DNA from: an uncultured Streptococcus sp.
GTDB taxonomy: Bacteria; Bacillota; Bacilli; Lactobacillales; Aerococcaceae
Direction: 5' to 3'
NCBI GenBank assembly: GCA_916050055.1
Contig: CAJZJY010000033.1
Coordinates: forward strand, 1 to 10,073
DNA length: 10,073 bases
The notes under the pieces were generated by a model. It was not told the DNA's origin and searched no databases. It worked only from the letters and a program-made list of their open reading frames with translations. The stretch's first letter is position 1; each line of letters starts with the position of its first letter. Below, one piece after another: positions 8,182 to 10,073 of this stretch. A program made the translations under genes and the position numbers.

Positions 8182-8226
8182 ATAAGTTGTTTTAATCTTT
8201 CCTATTATATCATTCTTTCAACTTAT
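8182..8226. repeat. Inverted repeat in the rarA/desulfurase divergent promoter region
   Basis: ATAAGTTG (8182-8189) is repeated inverted as CAACTTAT (8219-8226), with 29 bp between. The right arm touches the best rarA -10 candidate, TATGAT (8224-8229), and the left arm lies just upstream of the desulfurase -35. It could be a regulator site, but an 8-bp repeat in AT-rich DNA may be chance. Confidence 0.3.
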
Positions 8227-8264
8227 GATACACTAAACATAAAGAAATTTAAGGAGGAACTGTC

Positions 8265-9533
8265 ATGAACCATCAACCGCTCGCTTACCGTATGCGACCT
8301 CGTACGATTGACGAAGTGATTGGTCAAGAGCATCTTGTCTCTCCTGGAAAAATCATCAATCGCATGGTTGTGGCCAAACAATTATCATCCATGATTTTAT
8401 ATGGTCCTCCAGGAACTGGGAAAACAAGTATCGCTAGCGCCATTAGCGGAAGTACAAAAGTGGCTTTTAGACAACTAAACGCAGCCACCGATACAAAAAA
8501 GGACTTACAAATTGTTGCTGAAGAAGCAAAGATGTCTGGTAGCGTGATTTTACTACTCGATGAAATCCATCGTCTTGATAAAACGAAACAAGACTTCTTA
8601 TTGCCTCATCTGGAAAATGGCCGAATTATTTTAGTCGGAGCAACGACTGAGAATCCGTACATTTCCATTAATCCAGCGATTCGAAGTCGTACTCAAATAT
8701 TTGAACTTAAACCACTTTCTTCGCAAGATATTCAAAAAGCACTCTTAAAAGCTATCGAAGATGAAGAACGTGGCTTAGGAAAACTAAATCTAGACGTCAC
8801 AGAAGAAGCCTTAACTCACTTTGCAAGTAGTACTAACGGAGATGTCAGAAGCGCCCTAAACGCACTAGAACTAGCCGCTAAATCAACTGAAGCTAGTGAC
8901 GATGGAAAAATCCATATCACGATTCAAATCGCAGAAGAATGTATCCAAAGAAAAGCACTCTCTTATGATAAAGACGGCGACCAACATTACGATGTCATCT
9001 CCGCTCTTCAAAAATCGATTCGAGGATCAGATGTGAATGCAGCCTTGCATTACGCTGCTCGTTTAATGGAAGCTGGTGACTTAACAAGCTTAATGAGACG
9101 CCTTTTAGTTATTGCCTATGAAGATATCGGACTAGGAAATCCTCAAGGGGCCGCTCGAGCTGTCTCAGCCGTACAAGCTGCTGAACGTCTTGGTTTACCG
9201 GAAGCTAGAATTCCTCTAGCGAACGCCATTATCGAACTCGCTCTTTCACCTAAATCAAACACGGCTATTCGCTCAATCGATAGTGCATTGTCTGATGTCA
9301 GAAAAGGTCGTACGATTAGCATTCCAGACCACTTAAAAGATGCTCATTATTCAGGTGCTCAAAAATTGGGACGTGGTGTTGGATACAAGTATCCACATGA
9401 CTATCCAGGACACTTCGTGAAACAGCAATACTTGCCTGACGCGCTTAAAAATGAGGAGTATTTCAAGGCAGAACCAACCTCTTCATATGAGGATGCATTG
9501 ATGAAACAATACCAAAAATATCGTCAAAAATAA
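8265..9533 (+). CDS. rarA: Replication-associated recombination protein A (RarA/MgsA), AAA+ ATPase
   Basis: A 422-residue clamp-loader-like AAA+ ATPase acting at stalled replication forks and single-stranded DNA. It begins with the family motif PLAYRMRPRTIDEVIGQEH. Walker A is GPPGTGKT (47-54), Walker B LLLDEIHR (96-103), sensor 1 GATTEN (125-130), an arginine finger in IRSRTQIF (139-146), and sensor 2 in NGDVRSALNALE (191-202). The C-terminal half carries the tetramerisation and DNA-binding region, with RLLVIAYEDIGL (279-290) and a family-typical end, GYKYPHDYPGHFVKQQYLP (373-391). Length is normal and all motifs are intact. AAGGAGG (8251-8257) gives 7-base spacing to ATG 8265. A -10-like TATGAT (8224-8229) is the best promoter match, without a good -35. 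In Bacillus, cymR follows rarA; here a 6S RNA gene does. Confidence 0.97.
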   Translation: MNHQPLAYRMRPRTIDEVIGQEHLVSPGKIINRMVVAKQLSSMILYGPPGTGKTSIASAISGSTKVAFRQLNAATDTKKDLQIVAEEAKMSGSVILLLDEIHRLDKTKQDFLLPHLENGRIILVGATTENPYISINPAIRSRTQIFELKPLSSQDIQKALLKAIEDEERGLGKLNLDVTEEALTHFASSTNGDVRSALNALELAAKSTEASDDGKIHITIQIAEECIQRKALSYDKDGDQHYDVISALQKSIRGSDVNAALHYAARLMEAGDLTSLMRRLLVIAYEDIGLGNPQGAARAVSAVQAAERLGLPEARIPLANAIIELALSPKSNTAIRSIDSALSDVRKGRTISIPDHLKDAHYSGAQKLGRGVGYKYPHDYPGHFVKQQYLPDALKNEEYFKAEPTSSYEDALMKQYQKYRQK

Positions 9534-9538
9534 TTAGT

Positions 9539-9554
9539 GATTTCTTAAGAAATC
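9539..9554. repeat. 16-bp perfect palindrome just after rarA
   Basis: GATTTCTTAAGAAATC begins five bases after the rarA stop. It could form a short A/T-rich hairpin, followed only by an interrupted T stretch (CTTTTATT at 9564-9571). It may act as a weak terminator for rarA or as a site for a regulator upstream of the 6S promoter. Neither can be shown here. Confidence 0.4.
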
Positions 9555-9569
9555 GGTACCAAACTTTTA

Positions 9570-9601
9570 TTGCAATCGACCTACTCTTGTGCTACTATAA
9601 T
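9570..9601 (+). promoter_or_regulatory. Promoter of the 6S RNA gene
   Basis: TTGCAA (9570-9575) is followed after 17 bp by TACTAT (9593-9598), which overlaps a perfect TATAAT (9596-9601). Either -10 places the start at about 9605-9608, which agrees with the beginning of the RNA closing stem. Confidence 0.7.
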
Positions 9602-9606
9602 GACAT

Positions 9607-9800
9607 AGAGATCTAAGATGTGCGCGGTATTTACTAAGTGTTGACCGAACAATTTACGACTTTTTAGGGATTCAGATTGATATTACAGATAACAAGCCCT
9701 TTCACTTGGTAGTTAGGAAGTAATACATAGAAGCCCACCTGCTTTAGATGCGGGTTCAAACTAACAAATACATCAAACGGCATCGTTGGAAATCTATATA
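9607..9800 (+). ncRNA. ssrS: 6S RNA (SsrS), regulator of RNA polymerase
   Basis: A roughly 190-base RNA that folds as a 6S rod. The closing stem pairs AGATCTAAGATG (9609-9620) with CATC...ATCT (9781-9795, small bulges), then GTATTT (9627-9632) with AAATAC (9766-9771). A large central bubble follows (about 9633-9666 against 9737-9765). The terminal stem pairs GGGATTC (9667-9673) with GAAGCCC (9730-9736), TATTAC (9681-9686) with GTAATA (9720-9725), and CAAG (9693-9696) with CTTG (9705-9708). The bubble contains TTGACCGAAC (9641-9650), whose complement GUUCGGUCAA equals, from memory, the start of the Bacillus 6S-1 product RNA; it sits near nucleotide 44 of this transcript. 6S RNA mimics an open promoter, sequesters the sigma-A holoenzyme in stationary phase, and is released by product-RNA synthesis. 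The position between rarA and a usp gene also fits. Ends are approximate. Confidence 0.9.
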
Positions 9801-9814
9801 AAGTTATTAACTTT
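9800..9814 (+). repeat. Short hairpin at the 6S RNA 3' end
   Basis: AAAGTTA and TAACTTT flank a single central T, so the RNA can form a small A/U hairpin between the closing stem and the terminator. It may mark where the 6S precursor is trimmed; this is inference. Confidence 0.4.
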
Positions 9815-9817
9815 AGG

Positions 9818-9844
9818 CCACTCTTCGTGAGTGGTTTTTCTTTT
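9818..9844 (+). terminator. Rho-independent terminator of the 6S RNA gene
   Basis: CCACTC (9818-9823) and GAGTGG (9829-9834) form a 6-bp stem with loop TTCGT, followed by TTTTTCTTTT. It follows the 6S closing stem by about 20 bases, so the primary transcript is probably longer than the mature RNA. Confidence 0.88.
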
Positions 9845-9878
9845 GCCTTAATTCCTATTTCCATCCGTTTTGGTTCCC

Positions 9879-9907
9879 TTTTCATTCGCTTTATTTAGGT
9901 GTATAAT
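9879..9907 (+). promoter_or_regulatory. Probable promoter of the universal stress protein gene
   Basis: TTTTCA (9879-9884) and TATAAT (9902-9907) are spaced 17 bp apart, giving a start near 9914 and a leader of about 23 bases. The preceding 6S terminator means usp must have its own promoter. Confidence 0.65.
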
Positions 9908-9936
9908 AAGGGTATCAAGAATAAGGATGTGATTTT

Positions 9937-10073
9937 ATGTTTCATGAATATGAAAAAATTCTCGTTCCAATCGATGGTTCCAAGGAAGCCAAACTAGCCT
10001 TTGACAAAGCCATTGAAGTGGCTAAACGAAATCATGCAAAGCTTGTGTTAGCACACGTCATCGATACTCGTTC
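9937..10073 (+). CDS. Universal stress protein, UspA family (partial, cut by right edge)
   Basis: The first 45 codons are visible: MFHEYEKILVPIDGSKEAKL, then AFDKAIEVAKRNHAKLVLAHVIDTRS. This is the standard Usp start: the KILVPIDGS strand-loop whose Asp contacts ATP, an amphipathic helix, then the second beta strand LVLAHVID. Usp proteins are small cytoplasmic dimers of about 140-160 residues, many of which bind ATP, made under starvation or stress. The ATP-binding G-x2-G-x9-G-S motif would lie outside the window, so nucleotide binding cannot be judged. AAGGA (9923-9927) precedes the ATG by 9 bases. It lies just downstream of the 6S RNA gene, with its own promoter. Confidence 0.93.
   Translation, partial: MFHEYEKILVPIDGSKEAKLAFDKAIEVAKRNHAKLVLAHVIDTR

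Noticed and set aside
9664..9885. 73-residue open frame on the minus strand downstream of rarA
   Set aside because: It is antisense to the 6S RNA and its terminator and resembles no protein family I know; the RNA structure explains this DNA better.

Overview
The window looks like a core-genome segment of a low-GC Gram-positive bacterium of the order Lactobacillales. The reasons are AT-rich DNA, strong AGGAGG-type ribosome binding sites, sigma-A-type promoters, and a gene set (YrvO-type cysteine desulfurase, DUF1831 protein, MnmA, RecD2, RarA, a Firmicutes-type 6S RNA) whose order is a variant of the Bacillus rarA-cymR-yrvO-mnmA-yrrB-recD2 cluster. DUF1831 is, to my knowledge, a Lactobacillales family. 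I cannot name the genus; a Carnobacteriaceae/Enterococcaceae-like organism is a guess.

Left block (1-2403, minus strand): a compact three-gene operon read right to left. It encodes an ACT-domain protein of the UPF0735/PheB type, a HAD-superfamily phosphatase and a MATE-family membrane transporter cut by the left edge. The first two genes overlap as TAATG, and the Shine-Dalgarno of the third overlaps the stop codon of the second. A promoter lies at about 2436-2465.

Middle block (2478-6260, minus strand): mnmA (tRNA 2-thiouridylase) and recD2 (5'-3' helicase) form one unit. It is driven from a promoter near 6139-6166 and closed by a terminator whose stem includes the last recD2 codons. Divergent from mnmA is a 78-residue XRE-type helix-turn-helix regulator. 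Its promoter is a perfect consensus (TTGACA, 17 bp, TATAAT) and is wrapped in three alternating CGTTT/AAACG half-sites, a likely autoregulatory operator.

Right block: a DUF1831 protein and the cysteine desulfurase (minus strand) face the XRE gene across a shared hairpin terminator. The desulfurase is divergent from rarA (plus strand). Downstream of rarA, a 403-base stretch without protein genes holds a 6S RNA (about 9607-9800). It has its own promoter and terminator, a foldable closing stem, central bubble and terminal stem, and a product-RNA template TTGACCGAAC. A universal stress protein gene begins at 9937 and runs off the right edge.

Functionally, the desulfurase, probably with DUF1831, would supply sulfur to MnmA for s2U34 tRNA modification. 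RecD2 and RarA serve replication-fork repair. 6S RNA and Usp are linked to stationary phase and stress. I see no CRISPR array, prophage, insertion sequence, tRNA or rRNA. Most of the window is ordinary; the least explained parts are the XRE gene with its operator and the DUF1831 gene.
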